Below are positions 63,961 through 64,000 of a stretch of DNA of 64,000 nucleotides, piece by piece. A program made the translations under genes and the position numbers. The number at the start of each line of letters is the position of its first letter. Position 1 is the first letter of the stretch. Below the pieces are notes generated by a model. It had not been told where the DNA came from, did not search any database, and saw only the letters and a list, made by a program, of their open reading frames with translations. This stretch comes from Mycolicibacter senuensis. GTDB lineage: Bacteria; Actinomycetota; Actinomycetes; Mycobacteriales; Mycobacteriaceae. Location: assembly GCF_002101885.1 (NCBI RefSeq), contig NZ_LQPS01000028.1, forward strand, positions 92,748 to 156,747, in the 5' to 3' direction.

Positions 63961-64000
63961 ACAGGGGTTGACGACGCCGGAGCTGTAGCCCGACGTTGAG

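Overview
The window is high-GC actinobacterial DNA that reads as a Mycobacterium-group chromosome. The evidence is the WhiB3, GroEL1, GuaB3, ChoD, DnaE2, ImuA'/ImuB, MmpS/MmpL, PE-PPE and PPE families, mycolate-type methyltransferase remnants, and mycobacterial SOS and SigF promoter motifs. Its backbone follows, in inverted order, the M. tuberculosis block from about Rv3418c (groES) to Rv3340 (metC). The gene comparisons are from memory, not from a search. The species cannot be fixed from the sequence; a non-tuberculous mycobacterium is likely.

Region by region: (1) 1-2.1 kb holds groES-groEL1 with a clear terminator. (2) 2.1-7.5 kb is an accessory insertion between groEL1 and whiB3. It holds an HXXEE membrane protein, a SigF-type promoter driving a GlsB-like protein and a lipoprotein, two paralogous PE-PPE esterase-like proteins flanking a two-gene oxidoreductase unit, and two small secreted proteins. 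(3) 7.6-14.1 kb is whiB3, an Rv3415c-like gene, DUF5319, guaB2, guaB3 and choD. sigD and its anti-sigma gene are missing from their usual place. (4) 14.1-29 kb holds GH65/HAD sugar phosphorylase-mutase genes, guaA, the SOS mutasome pair imuA'-imuB, iunH, acrA1, lpqD, htdY, an acyl-CoA dehydrogenase and otsB. (5) 29-39 kb holds a universal stress protein, an mmpS-mmpL pair, dnaE2 with its LexA box, a MOSC protein, a nitroreductase and trmL. (6) 39.4-43.7 kb is a four-gene conservon (sensor kinase, roadblock, DUF742, GTPase). (7) 43.7-44.8 kb is a PD-(D/E)XK-like gene framed by inverted copies of a TTGAGTGTGCGG repeat. (8) 44.8-57.3 kb holds an FHA-ABC exporter, an old-yellow-enzyme, folD, DUF3017, a frameshifted cyclopropane-mycolate synthase, a DUF732 protein, the metC-metX operon behind a SAM-IV riboswitch, and a monomeric icd2. 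(9) 57.3-64 kb holds two PPE2-like genes, each behind its own cobalamin riboswitch, flanking ureA-ureB-ureC, where ureC carries a frameshift.

Functional links: purine synthesis (guaB2, guaA) is spread through the first 19 kb. DnaE2, ImuA' and ImuB, the inducible mutagenic polymerase set, all lie in the window and both transcription units have LexA boxes. Sulfur amino acid synthesis is SAM-controlled. The most unusual architecture is the cobalamin-riboswitch/PPE/urease block at the right end: spacing suggests that PPE, ureA, ureB and ureC form one transcript, which would place urease structural genes under B12 control.
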